Shown here one piece after another: positions 10,270-19,329 of a stretch of 64,000 nt of DNA. Both the position numbers and the translations under genes were made by a program. Location of the stretch: positions 1,364,001 to 1,428,000 of the forward strand of contig NC_018210.1 of NCBI RefSeq assembly GCF_000219625.1, read 5' to 3'. How positions within the stretch are numbered: the stretch's first letter is position 1; each line of letters opens with the position of its first letter. A model generated the notes under the pieces. It saw nothing but the letters and a program-made list of their open reading frames with translations. It did not search any database and was not told where the DNA came from. Source of the stretch: Zymoseptoria tritici IPO323 (lineage: Eukaryota; Ascomycota; Dothideomycetes; Mycosphaerellales; Mycosphaerellaceae).

Positions 10270-10605
10270 TCAGAAGGGATGCCGGCCGGTGCCGTGCCCG
10301 CTTCTGTGAAGAATAAGCTCGAGCTCCATAGGAATACATATCACGACCAGTGTAACGCCGCTGGTGCCATGGAGTGTGTATTGAGCGACATGGGCTGTGT
10401 ACGACGAGGAGGGAGCAAGTGCAGGGAAAAGAATTGCAAGAGAGGGACAAGACTGGTGAGGGCGGGTGTTGCATGGAGAGCTAGAGTGAAGGAAAGCTTC
10501 GAAGTGAGCGTGGGAGGGATTCAGCCTAGAGCGATCGGCAAGAGGACATGCTGCGATCGAAAAGACGAGGAACACGAACGCATTGATGATACATTGCACT
10601 CCCAT
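10270..10605 (-). CDS. Possible small secreted protein, weak
   Basis: The minus frame from ATG 10605 starts MGVQCIINAFVFLVFSIAAC, a plausible signal peptide, then about 90 residues rich in Ser, Pro and His with cysteines in SSPCNTRPHQSC. It has no known domain. A plus-strand frame of similar length overlaps it, and stop codons are generally sparse here, so chance is a real alternative. An upstream in-frame start exists at 10665. Confidence 0.25.
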   Translation of the reverse strand: MGVQCIINAFVFLVFSIAACPLADRSRLNPSHAHFEAFLHSSSPCNTRPHQSCPSLAILFPALAPSSSYTAHVAQYTLHGTSGVTLVVICIPMELELILHRSGHGTGRHPF

Positions 10606-10664
10606 TCGATTCGCGGACGCAAGCATCAGACTCAAAAATAATTCAAGCGTCTCTGAGAAGCCCA

Positions 10665-11190
10665 TCAGCGTTGCAAGTAGACATAACGACCGCCATCGCC
10701 ATCAACCGCAAAGAAGAAGACTTCCTGTGCGCTCTGCTGCTGTACAGCGTGTGCACGTCTCGGTATCGATATGCCGTCAGCTTCTGCAAGGTACGCCTCG
10801 AATGGACGGACCTCCATGTAACCGAAGCAAGAAAGAGGTATGTTCTCGAACAGAGTATCGATACTTCCAAGCCAATGCAGGCAGACTCGACGATCGTCGG
10901 CGTGACCCAGCATGTGAGCGATAGTCAGAAGCGATCATGGTACAATTGACGATCCGTCGAGGACAATTGCGACCTCCGTACGCAGCCGGAAGGTTACGGA
11001 CAGGCCGATCAAGTTCTGCAGACCCTGGACCAGATACGGGAAGTAGTGCTTACGCCGACAACTCGATCGACATCCACTTCGAGCAAAAGTTGACGATTCC
11101 TCGAACCTGCATTGGTCCGGAGGTGTCGGTATTGCTTTCAGAGAACGGGCATTACTTCTTGCTTTTGGTCTAGAGTCGGTACATTCTGAA
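10665..11190 (-). pseudogene. Possible decayed gene with one in-frame TGA
   Basis: A single minus frame runs from about 11190 to a TGA near 10934 and continues in the same frame to the stop at 10665. Both halves look protein-like: the first has HYFPYLVQGLQNLIGLS, the second IPLSCFGYMEVRPFEAYL and EVFFFAVDGDGGRYVYL. No family is recognised. One nonsense change would explain the break. The evidence is only the long open frame and its composition. Confidence 0.25.
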
Positions 11191-11615
11191 CCTGATCAGT
11201 TGGCAAGATCTTGGGTGAGACAACAAGAGCCGCAGGGTCCGAGCCAACACTTGAGGATATCTATCAAGGATGCCCGAAGAGGCCCCCGATTGAGTTTGGG
11301 ACAGTCAGTGCATTTTTCTGTTTGCAGGATCGGGGCTTCCTCATCCTTGCAACCTATCATCCGCCCTCCTCCGTAGCAGTGCTGCAGCTGGAGAAAATGA
11401 CATCAAGTTTGCAGGAACATCCTGGAGCTCGCAGTCCACCCTGCTCCACCGCAGCTTTGCGTGCAAGGAGCATGTATGACATCGATCCCAAAACATTCAT
11501 CCTGAGCTCTTCGATCGCGCGGCTGCCGGCAGGCGTGACAGGGAACAGGAGATCGAAGCTCCAATGTCGAACTGCTGCAACGTGGCAGTGCGAACGAAGG
11601 AAAAGCAAGTCCGTG
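11191..11615. other. Intergenic region, no gene seen
   Basis: Upstream sequence of the 63-aa secreted protein gene. The frame open from 11211 is promoter and leader read through into that gene and has no coding features. Confidence 0.4.
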
Positions 11616-11622
11616 TATAAGA
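11616..11622 (+). promoter_or_regulatory. TATA box of the 63-aa secreted protein gene
   Basis: TATAAGA lies about 155 bp before the ATG at 11775, followed by a long CA-rich leader (CAACAACCAACC-like), as in many fungal secreted-protein genes. Confidence 0.5.
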
Positions 11623-11774
11623 GAGCGCCTTGTCGCCCTCGAGTCTGCTCGACTCAAGCCACCCAGAACTCAGTCAGCTTCTACGAACAACAACCAACCA
11701 CAAACAGCACGCACCACAATCAACACGCGTCGAACAACACAGCGTCTTCCGACGACGACAACATCAAGATCAAC

Positions 11775-12030
11775 ATGAAGAACATCATCTTTCTCGCGTC
11801 CACCCTTCTCTTCGCCCTCGGCACGATCGCAGCACCAGCCGCAGAGGCAGAGGCACTGGGACGGATCCCGGTTCCACCTTACTGCTACGAGGAATGCACA
11901 TCAGGTAGCAGAATTCAATGCTGTGACGTACGCTGTTCCCCTTGTTCGAAGCCTCGCTACAATTTGACACGAGAACTGACGCACTTTGTAGTGCAGGATG
12001 GCTCACGGCCATCCCACTATCGGCTGTTAG
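11775..12030 (+). CDS. Small secreted cysteine-rich protein, one intron
   Basis: Exon 1 (11775-11927, 51 codons) and exon 2 (11992-12030) flank an intron at 11928-11991 with GTACGC donor, GAACTGAC branch and TTTGTAG acceptor. The product is 63 aa. It has a signal peptide (MKNIIFLASTLLFALGTIAA), a short acidic Ala/Glu-rich linker, then a compact domain with cysteines in CYEEC, QCC, DC and a terminal GC, six in all, ending ...GHPTIGC then TAG. Reading through the intron gives a longer but implausible tail. Size, signal peptide and even cysteine number fit a fungal effector or antimicrobial peptide; no named family is recognised. It lies about 6 kb from the RIP-mutated block. Confidence 0.65.
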
Positions 12031-12697
12031 AGGGACGGCAGGCTTCGGAGACCCAGTCTTTGGATTTGAGAGCAGAGAAGGGACCGGTATGGTGGACAGA
12101 TGGCGCGTAAGGCTGGATGGTGGACCAAGTGGAGGTTTTGGTGAAAGAGCAGGCGGAGGAGCAGGCAGAGGATGGGTGGAGGGAGCAGTCAACGAGGGCA
12201 GCTTGATCGATTTCCTTTTTTGGGCGAGCTCGGAAGTGTAGGGAGTCCCTCCAGGTCTTGACCAATGTTGCTCGTGCGCAGCACTCAAGTTGTGTTCAAT
12301 GAAATCCCTCTGCTCTTCACTTGCCACTCGTCGGCGTCTGAACAAGATGACGCCCTTTTAGCGTGGACACACATGGCTGCGCAGACCCCCAGAGTAGCCA
12401 CGAAGCTCGGGCACTCGGTGGTGCTGTCGGTGGGAAATTTCCGCGAACGACCGAACACTGGTCGAGGCGCAATGAAGTTCGCGGGGCAGACCGGACAGGA
12501 CGCCAATGTTTGGTCGATTCGTAGTCGTGCTTGAGAGCGTGAGGTCCATCTCGCCGCATCGTGCACGCGGTGTTAACATTGTGCTAGTGCTAAAGCCCGG
12601 CGTACCTGAACCCTGGATTCGTCACTCTCACGATTTGTCTCTTGGTCTTCCATGCTACTTTCCTCCATCACGGCCCTCAAGGGCCGACACGTTCGAA
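12031..12697. other. Intergenic region, no convincing gene
   Basis: About 670 bp between the secreted protein and the SDR. Several overlapping short ORFs on both strands lack domains; the open stretch before 12698 reads into the SDR frame but is 5' leader. Confidence 0.4.
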
Positions 12698-14039
12698 ATG
12701 CCCGTCTATATCGCTCTGCAAGCCATTTTCGAGGGAATCGGATCCATCCCGTACATCTGGCCGATCCTCAAGACGGTACCATGGATTGCATTGCTATGGG
12801 TCCTCAAGACGTTCTTTTCCGGGGCAAGCAACCTGAGTGAGAGGAACATGCATGGGAAAGTGATATTAGTGACAGTATGGACCTTTGGTGAAAAAGAAGC
12901 CTATACCAAAATCTGACACAACACAGGGCGGCACCAGCGGCGTAGGCGAAGCAACCGTTCGAGAACTTGCAACGAGAGGAGCACAAATAGTCCTCCTCAC
13001 CCAACACTCCCTCAGCGATCCCTTCATCGTCGACTTCATCGAGGACCTCCGAAACGACACGAACAACCATCTCATCACAGCCGAACAAGTGGACCTCGCT
13101 TCACTTCACAGCATCCGCCAATTCGCAACGAAATGGATCGACAATGCACCTCCGAGACGGCTGGACATGATTGTTCTATGCGCCAATACCCTCACGCCAG
13201 GGAGCAAGGAACCGAAGAGTACTGCAGAAGGCGTCGAGCTCAACTGGCAGATCAACTACCTCGCGAACTTCCACCTCCTCTCCATCCTCTCTCCTGCCTT
13301 GCGAGCACAGCCTCCCGATCGAGATGTACGAGTTCTGTTAGGGACGTGTAGCAGCTATCTGGGTGGAGACTTGCTTCACATCACACAGTCAGGTTCAGGA
13401 GGAGCATCTGGGAAGAGTGGAAGCAAGAGCAGGGCACCAACACAATCACCCACAAGGTTCTCACCAGGGAACGCATACGCGACCTCGAAGCTCGCTCTCA
13501 ACACCTTCGCACTGGCGTTTCAAAAGCATCTGAGCACCTTCGCCAGGCCGGACAAGATGCCCATGAACTCAAAGGTTCTCCTGGTAGATCCAGGCTGGTG
13601 TCGCACGCCCGGCACAAGACGCTGGCTCACATTCGGTTCACTATTCGGGCTGGCTCTCTACCTGCTCATGTACCCGCTGTGGGTGTTCGTCCTCAAGTCA
13701 CCTCGAATGGGCGCGCAGAGTTTTCTGTACGCATCCATGGAGGAGAAGTTTTCACGCAGCGAAGGTGGGATTTTGATCAAGGAGTGTATTGAGCGGGAAT
13801 TCATGCGGGCGGAGGTCATGGATGAGGATGCGCAGAAGCAGCTGTGGGAGTATAGCGAGCAAATGGTACAGGAGGCGGAGAAGCGTGGTGCGACAGAGAG
13901 GGCTAGGGCGAAGAAGGAGGCGGAGGAACGAAAGGACGAGGAGGATGCGATGAAGGAGATGAAGGATTACAAAGAGAAAGTCGGCAAGAAGGATGGGCAG
14001 AAGAAGGACGGGAGTCGGAGGGCGAAGAAGGTGAGTTGA
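12698..14039 (+). CDS. Membrane-associated short-chain dehydrogenase/reductase (ENV9-like)
   Basis: Exon 1 (12698-12874) and exon 2 (12927-14039) flank a 52-nt intron (GTATGG donor, ATCTGACAC branch, CACAG acceptor). The spliced protein is 429 aa. Residues 1-40 contain a hydrophobic helix. The nucleotide-binding TGGTSGVG (59-66) is rebuilt exactly across the splice site, which confirms the intron. LCANT replaces the usual NAG, followed by an SSY and the catalytic YATSK (243-247). A hydrophobic stretch (FGLALYLLMYPLWVFVL) lies near 295. From about 375 the tail is Lys/Glu/Asp-rich and coiled-coil-like. The build resembles yeast Env9-type lipid-droplet/ER oxidoreductases; the substrate is unknown. 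Confidence 0.85.
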
Positions 14040-14894
14040 GAGGAGGGCTTGATTTAATGAATACATGATTCCGAGCACAAATTGCCTGACAACGATATGA
14101 TCGACGGAAGCTTCACCAATTGTCCAGCTTGGGCAACCTTGGTGAGGGACAATGAGGTCGAAGGACCTTGGGAGTAGACATTTTGCGTGGCCTTGTGTGA
14201 CTGTATAGCTCCTCCATATCAGACAGTCTGTGCAGCAATGTGAATGCTCATTTTCCATCTTGCGCCATGATATAACAATTTTCGCGGTGCCTCGTTGTCT
14301 CTTCACCACTTCACGCCGTCACTCGCAATTGCCCATGATCCTGCTCTTTCTGGTTGCTTGCAGAGTCTGCGCATCCCTGCCTGCCGATCTTGCTGGTCAT
14401 GACTGATGTGCCGCCATTGCAGAGCAGATGGAGAGGCGAGCTGCCTTCCAAACGAAGCTCCGGCGGCGTTGGCTGTGTCCGTGCGCTGTTGAAGCGTTGT
14501 ATGAGGCGGTGTGTGGGAGGTGAGAGCTAGGACGAGGTGTGGCCGTGTTGACAGCGGCGAGGACGAGGACGAGTCGCGATCGTGTCGCCGGCGGTGAGGG
14601 CATGGAGAGGCTCTGCGCTGCAGAGATTTCAAGCCGTCAAAGCAGTGTCAAATTTGTCCTCCAAGCTCGATCAGTATTATTCACAGCTCTTCTCCAAATC
14701 CAAGTGCAGACACTCAAAACTTGATGAAAAGGACCTGTCAGACGACTGACAGCACCCTCCTGCAAAGGCCAGCCGAAGCTGAACCCAAGCAGGGCGAGAT
14801 CATCACCATCGAAGTCCCGAAGGACTTCAACATGTTGGCATCACTCTTGGGCACCGCAGTGTTCTCATCAACCAGGGTGGAGTCTGTGACTTTT
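14040..14894. other. Intergenic region between convergent genes
   Basis: About 0.85 kb between the SDR and the minus-strand small membrane gene. ORFs of 60-110 codons occur on both strands, without domains or credible splice structure. Confidence 0.4.
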
Positions 14895-15230
14895 TTAGGG
14901 TACACAGTTGCGGATGTTTACTATAGAAAAGATTCCTTGAAGTCTGAAGGAAGGGCAGAGATGGTCAGCAGGTGTGGTATTGGGCAGTGTAGGGGTGGGT
15001 TGGAAGACTCACAAAATCGCTAAGAAGAAGAAGAGGTTTGCAAGACGCGGAAAATAGTTATAGGAAGATTTCCTGGCCAAGACGCTAGTCGGAGCCTCCC
15101 GATCAAGGTCTGGCGGAAGTGGTGGGATATTCGGAGAGGGCTCCGGCAGAGCCGCATTGACGGTCGGCTGGCCGGGCTGGAAGGCTTGCTTTGACGAGAC
15201 GTGTTCTTTGACCTGTGCTTCCATTGACAT
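14895..15230 (-). CDS. Small predicted tail-anchored membrane protein, one intron
   Basis: Exon 1 (15230-15013) encodes MSMEAQVKEHVSSKQAF, a Pro-rich middle (LPEPSPNIPPLPPDLDRE) and the start of a hydrophobic helix. The intron at 15012-14944 has a consensus GTGAGT donor, TGCTGAC branch and TTCCTTCAG acceptor. Exon 2 (14943-14895) continues the same helix (FFFLAILLQGIFSIVNI) and ends NCVP then TAA. The 88-aa product has one C-terminal transmembrane segment, as in tail-anchored proteins. Extension of the helix across the splice is the main support. No family is recognised. A first in-frame ATG is used; an upstream exon cannot be excluded. Confidence 0.5.
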
Positions 15231-16334
15231 CTAGTGGCTATGGTATCGATGCCCGCCGTCCCGTCTCTTTTCGCCGACGCCACGCTCCGGCATCTTCTGG
15301 AGCGTTTGAAAGTTTGCTCCTCGTTACAAGCCTTCTTTGAATGCAGAAGGACTTCATTGCTGGTATTCCATGGTTCAATCAAGATGTGACTCAAGGCAGG
15401 TACCACGGTTGGCCGAGTGGACTTCTCGGAAGAGATATACGATTTGATCCGGAGGTCAACTGGATTCGAGTACGGCAATTGACTGGACGAACAGAGGGTT
15501 GCAATTCCCGCTCAAGCAAAAGGCCACACGGATTTTCTGGAAATGGAACGCGCTTCCATGGTAAGGTATGGAAAGTCCAAATCGCATCCAGACTTTTCGT
15601 ATCTGGCATATGCTTGCTTCGCTTTTCCTGTCACCATTGAGGCAGAGCTGGACTACGGTCCCAGGTACGTACGGATAGGATATCTGGACCAGCGTCTTCT
15701 TGCATATACGGTATGCAAGTATGCAAGCCACTGGTCGAGGTTGGAAAACCTCATATTCGACTTTGAGAGCTACCAGTGGATCGGATCCATACATCTGGCT
15801 TGACTTTTTTCCCGCCAGATCTGCTCTTTGTGACAGACGAACCCCCTGAACCATCAATCCGGCTGAAACCCGAGGCACTTTCGAAATACCACCGCGATAC
15901 CCCTGCGTTGTCTCTTCCAGCAGTGGCATTCGTGGGTGTATGACGGTCGAGATCGAGGAAGGACTGCCGAGACAAAAGAATCCCTGGTGAGAGGCGGTAA
16001 GTTGCGGGAGCGTCGTGAATGTCCTTTGGTTGTATCAAAGCCTATTCGTGACAACAGAACCATTGTACCAACCCCGACCCATGGATCCTCGACACCTCCA
16101 GACAGAGTCCACGGTCGAAATACCCACTAAGGTGAAAACTCTTCTCGATGTCAGAGAAAAATGGCAAAGACTGAGGTACAAGTATCTCGCCGTTCGGCCT
16201 TCGACCGTGAGTTCCCTCTCCACACATCACGCACTACCTTCACGCGAAACAGCCATCACAACACCAGCACTTTCACGCGAAGCAACGCCAATACACCATC
16301 ACGTATACACAGAACAACCATTTCAACCGTCAAG
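15231..16334. other. Mostly unassigned region with weak ORFs
   Basis: About 1.1 kb. A plus frame at 15543-15803 (86 codons, contains RYVRIGYLDQRLLAYTVCK) and a minus frame at 15456-15929 (157 codons) overlap each other; neither shows a domain, and I cannot decide whether either is real. The last 170 bp before 16335 are the leader of the next gene, rich in CACCA/CATCA repeats. Confidence 0.35.
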
Positions 16335-17537
16335 ATGAGCTCCCTCGATGCTGAGACCGACGCTGCCACCATTCGCGACCTCAAGCAGACCATCATCGCG
16401 AAGGACCTTGAGATCAGCACGAAGGACCTTGAGATCATCGAGCTGAAAGCTGCCCTGGAGCAAGCCCAGGCTGGTGAGCATGACGATGTGTGGGGTCAAG
16501 ATGACTCCAGCGAAACTTCCTCCGACCAAGGGTACGAGAGCGTCAGCAGTCGCTCCAGCAACGGTTGGTGCGAGGAAGCCGATGCCCTCGTGAACGAATG
16601 GGCATCTCCGGCAGAGGAGGCGCCGACCAAGGCAACGGTCTGGACCCCAGATGTCGAAAGCCAAGATGAGTTCGAGAAGCGAATCGGCTGCCAACAGTGC
16701 GACGCCATGAAGTTCGCGTTGACCGACAACCGCGACGGTTCGCTCAAGTCGCGCTCACGCCTCGAGGATAGGGACTTTTACTTCGACCCAATCTCCTCAT
16801 GCCACATTTCCTTCGACCATGGGCTCGCGCGGCTCAATACGTGCTACCGCTCAGCACAAGATACCCTCTTCGACGCGTTTGGCAAACACTGGCCTGCAGA
16901 GCAACGACTCCACTACCCGCACGGGCCTCGTAGCGTCAAGTTCGGCAAGGCAGAGCTGGAGCCAGTATTCGGCGACCGCGACTTCGTCAAGAACACAGCG
17001 AACATGTGCGGCGACGTCGCCAAGGGATACGACGCCATGTGGCAGGTGATCTCCCTCCGCAACGCCATCTGCCATCCGGAACAGCACTCGCCGCGCACGC
17101 TGGACAAGCTGATGCAACACGCGCAGTCTCTCGCGGTGAATCTCGGGGACGAGGAGCAAGCTTTCTTCGTCCGAGAACGCCGCGACGAGTTGCAGAACCT
17201 GGTGAGGGAGTCCTTCGCCACCATCGAGAAGGGCCAAGCCCTCGCTCTCACCGCAGGGGAGGCACCTCGCTGGGCCATGCACCACCAGGAGATGTTCAAC
17301 CATATCCGCAACCACGGCTTGGACTCTGCCAAGTGGTCGAAGGTTGTGCTTCTTGCTGCACATGACTGGTGTGAGAAGAACACCTACCCGGGTTTGGAGG
17401 ATCCGGAGTATCGTGCCAATGTGGAGAAGGCTCAAGCGATGATGTACGAGATTGCTCCGGCGACCCACGACCGCTTCGAGGCCATGTTGGACTGGGCCTG
17501 GCGATGGGGACGCCTCTTGAAGGCCAGGATCGGGTAG
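16335..17537 (+). CDS. Hypothetical protein with coiled coil and HEPN-like RNxxxH motif
   Basis: Predicted 400-aa protein, no named family recognised. Residues 10-45 are a coiled coil with a tandem heptad copy (AKDLEIST then KDLEIIEL), also a near-repeat in the DNA. Residues 46-110 are acidic, Ser-rich and likely disordered. A CxxC (C119, C122) follows. From about 150 the protein is helical, with LRNAICH at 241-247: R242, N243 and H247 match the Rx4-6H signature of HEPN ribonuclease domains, between long helices as in that fold. The motif alone does not prove HEPN. The start at 16335 follows an in-frame leader open from 16161 that looks like 5' UTR. It is single-exon, intact and the last full gene before the repeats. 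Confidence 0.6.
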   Translation: MSSLDAETDAATIRDLKQTIIAKDLEISTKDLEIIELKAALEQAQAGEHDDVWGQDDSSETSSDQGYESVSSRSSNGWCEEADALVNEWASPAEEAPTKATVWTPDVESQDEFEKRIGCQQCDAMKFALTDNRDGSLKSRSRLEDRDFYFDPISSCHISFDHGLARLNTCYRSAQDTLFDAFGKHWPAEQRLHYPHGPRSVKFGKAELEPVFGDRDFVKNTANMCGDVAKGYDAMWQVISLRNAICHPEQHSPRTLDKLMQHAQSLAVNLGDEEQAFFVRERRDELQNLVRESFATIEKGQALALTAGEAPRWAMHHQEMFNHIRNHGLDSAKWSKVVLLAAHDWCEKNTYPGLEDPEYRANVEKAQAMMYEIAPATHDRFEAMLDWAWRWGRLLKARIG

Positions 17538-17820
17538 GGATACGGAGAGTCGGAATGATGTTGCAGGGGAGACAGATGTGTGTAAATGGCAAGACCATAC
17601 CATCTTGGACGACGACATGAGAACAAGCATTGAGCATGGCGGAGAGACGGAGAAATGTAAGGAGCGAGACACATGTGTGGAACTGAATGACGAGATGATG
17701 AGAACAGCAGCATTACAGAGACAGCTTCACAGGTAATAAGGAAGCACCACGGCCGCACGAACTCTTGACAACACTGACCATGTTTTATTCAACGTCTACG
17801 ATGGCCTCGTCAAGGTGGAC
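17538..17820. other. 3' flank, no gene seen
   Basis: A short region between two converging frames; no feature supported. Confidence 0.3.
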
Positions 17821-18138
17821 TATGACCCACTGCGGATTCCGCTTCCGACGTTGTCGACAAGGTGGTTTTCTGGTTGATAGCTACTTGGCCGTCCCATGTA
17901 CTTGTCATTCACAAGATCGACTGACGCCCTCGCAAGGCCGTATACGATCACCAAGTCCAGACCCTCAACGCCGCAACGCAAAGCGAAAGGATCGGTCACA
18001 TCCGAGACACACTCTCTCCGTACTGCCGCCCTTACCAAGGTGTCGCGTCCGAGAGCGCTCAGCTGTGGCACGTGAAGCGGGAACGTCGGAGATGCAGCGA
18101 GCCTCCATGTGAAAGCATCGGAGAAGTATAGAAGTGGT
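17821..18138 (-). pseudogene. Truncated 3' gene remnant at the repeat boundary
   Basis: A minus frame of about 105 codons ends at TAG 17821-17823 and is open back to a TGA near 18138. It looks coding (RDTLVRAAVRREC, GVEGLDLVIVYGLARAS, NDKYMGRPSSYQPENH) but has no convincing start. Some 35 bp further upstream the DNA turns into AT-rich RIP-mutated transposon. The simplest reading is the last exon of a gene whose 5' part was removed or replaced by the repeat block. No family is recognised. Confidence 0.35.
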
Positions 18139-18167
18139 GCTCACGCTATGCACGGATCACGTAATGC

Positions 18168-18192
18168 AACGTTCTCGAATTCTTAGAACGTT
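18168..18192. repeat. Inverted repeat at the gene/repeat junction
   Basis: AACGTTCT and AGAACGTT flank 9 bp. It sits where composition changes sharply and could belong to the left end of the Fot1/pogo element; no matching right end was found. Confidence 0.35.
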
Positions 18193-19114
18193 AACAACCA
18201 TAACATTCACTAAACTTCCACGAATTAATGTGCAACAACTATAGCTCTAATTAACAAGGCGTTAGACGAGCTAATAGAGAACGATAGAAAGAATATTTAG
18301 GAAATTGTAGATAAACATATAGTATACCGGACGACGTTGTAGCGCCGCTCTAAAAAGCTAACTAATTTAGCGAGAATACGCGACGAGAATAACTCGATTC
18401 TTTTATACTAATAAGAACGTACCCTCGTACGATACATCGACACCCTTATACGTAGAGGCATTCTACTAACACCTACTATACTTAGATCCTTTGTCTACGA
18501 TATTATAAAGGTCTATCTAAGCCGCTACTAGGTCCTACGATTCGTACGCCGATATAAGGATTAGATCGATTTACGATACCTTAATCTACTAGATAAGAGT
18601 AGGAAGAAGGTAGACTCTATAAGGTAATATAAGGCATACTACGACCTATTAAAGAGCAAGATTAAGTAGTACAATATAGAGCTATATAATACGTATAATA
18701 TAGACGAGAAGGGCTTTATAATTAGGGTCCTTTAGAAGATACGGAGAGTCTTCTTAAAGTAGGAATATACCTTAGGTCGGCTTATTAGCAATATCTAAGA
18801 TAGTAGTCGTAAATAGATAACCTTAGTAGTATTAATCTACGCTAATAGCACCTTACTACCGCCGGCATTAATATATAAGGCTATAACTAGTAACATCTAA
18901 TCCTTATAGCTATAGGACTTCGACGTAGACGAGTACTATATATTCTTTATATCCTTACTAAACGGCTAGACCGACAACAACCTTAGGCTCTACTAGCTTA
19001 CGAAGGTATTCGAGCTATTAACGAGGTATAAGGCTAGCAATAGAGGGCATAGGTTACTAGTAATTAATAGCTATAGCTTATACGTAAACATAGCGTTCCT
19101 TTAGTACTACCTTA
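18193..19114 (+). pseudogene. Fot1/pogo-type transposase, 5' part, RIP-mutated
   Basis: Reading through TAG/TAA stops, the plus strand shows a pogo-superfamily DDE transposase. The NIDEKGF block (normally NMDEKGF) is near 18705-18725, an ITLVVLIYANSTLLPPALIY block near 18815-18880, and HRLLVINSYS (normally a DGHxSH block) near 19050-19080. It breaks inside the last block at the insertion of element A and resumes after 25913. CpA loss explains the stops. Pogo transposases cut and paste at TA sites; this copy is dead. Confidence 0.7.
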
Positions 19115-19284
19115 TGTGAGGGACTGGCGCCCTTTCTATAACACGTAGCGCAACCCCGTGCTTTGTCTTAGCAGCCTACATCCTTTTCTGCGCTTACCGC
19201 GAGGTTTTAGGCTGCTTCCTTATCGAACTTGCTATATCTAACACAGACTCTAAACTCTCGTGTATATATTATTTACCCGTAACA
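19115..19284 (+). repeat. Left LTR of element A
   Basis: 170 bp, TGTGAGGG...CCGTAACA. It matches 25744-25913 apart from RIP-type transitions. Confidence 0.85.
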
Positions 19285-19329
19285 TTAAGTTCGATCCACT
19301 CGATATAACTCCTACTATAAACGACATAA

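Noticed and set aside
10225..10641. 138-codon plus ORF
   Set aside because: Low-complexity basic reading with no domain; stop codons are sparse in all frames here.
13752..14309. 185-codon minus ORF
   Set aside because: Leu/Ile-rich antisense shadow of the Lys/Glu-rich tail of the SDR.
14721..15023. 100-codon plus ORF
   Set aside because: Overlaps the spliced minus gene at 14895-15230, which has consensus splice sites and a coherent membrane helix.
16851..17672. 273-codon minus ORF
   Set aside because: Antisense shadow of the HEPN-like gene; no start context or family.
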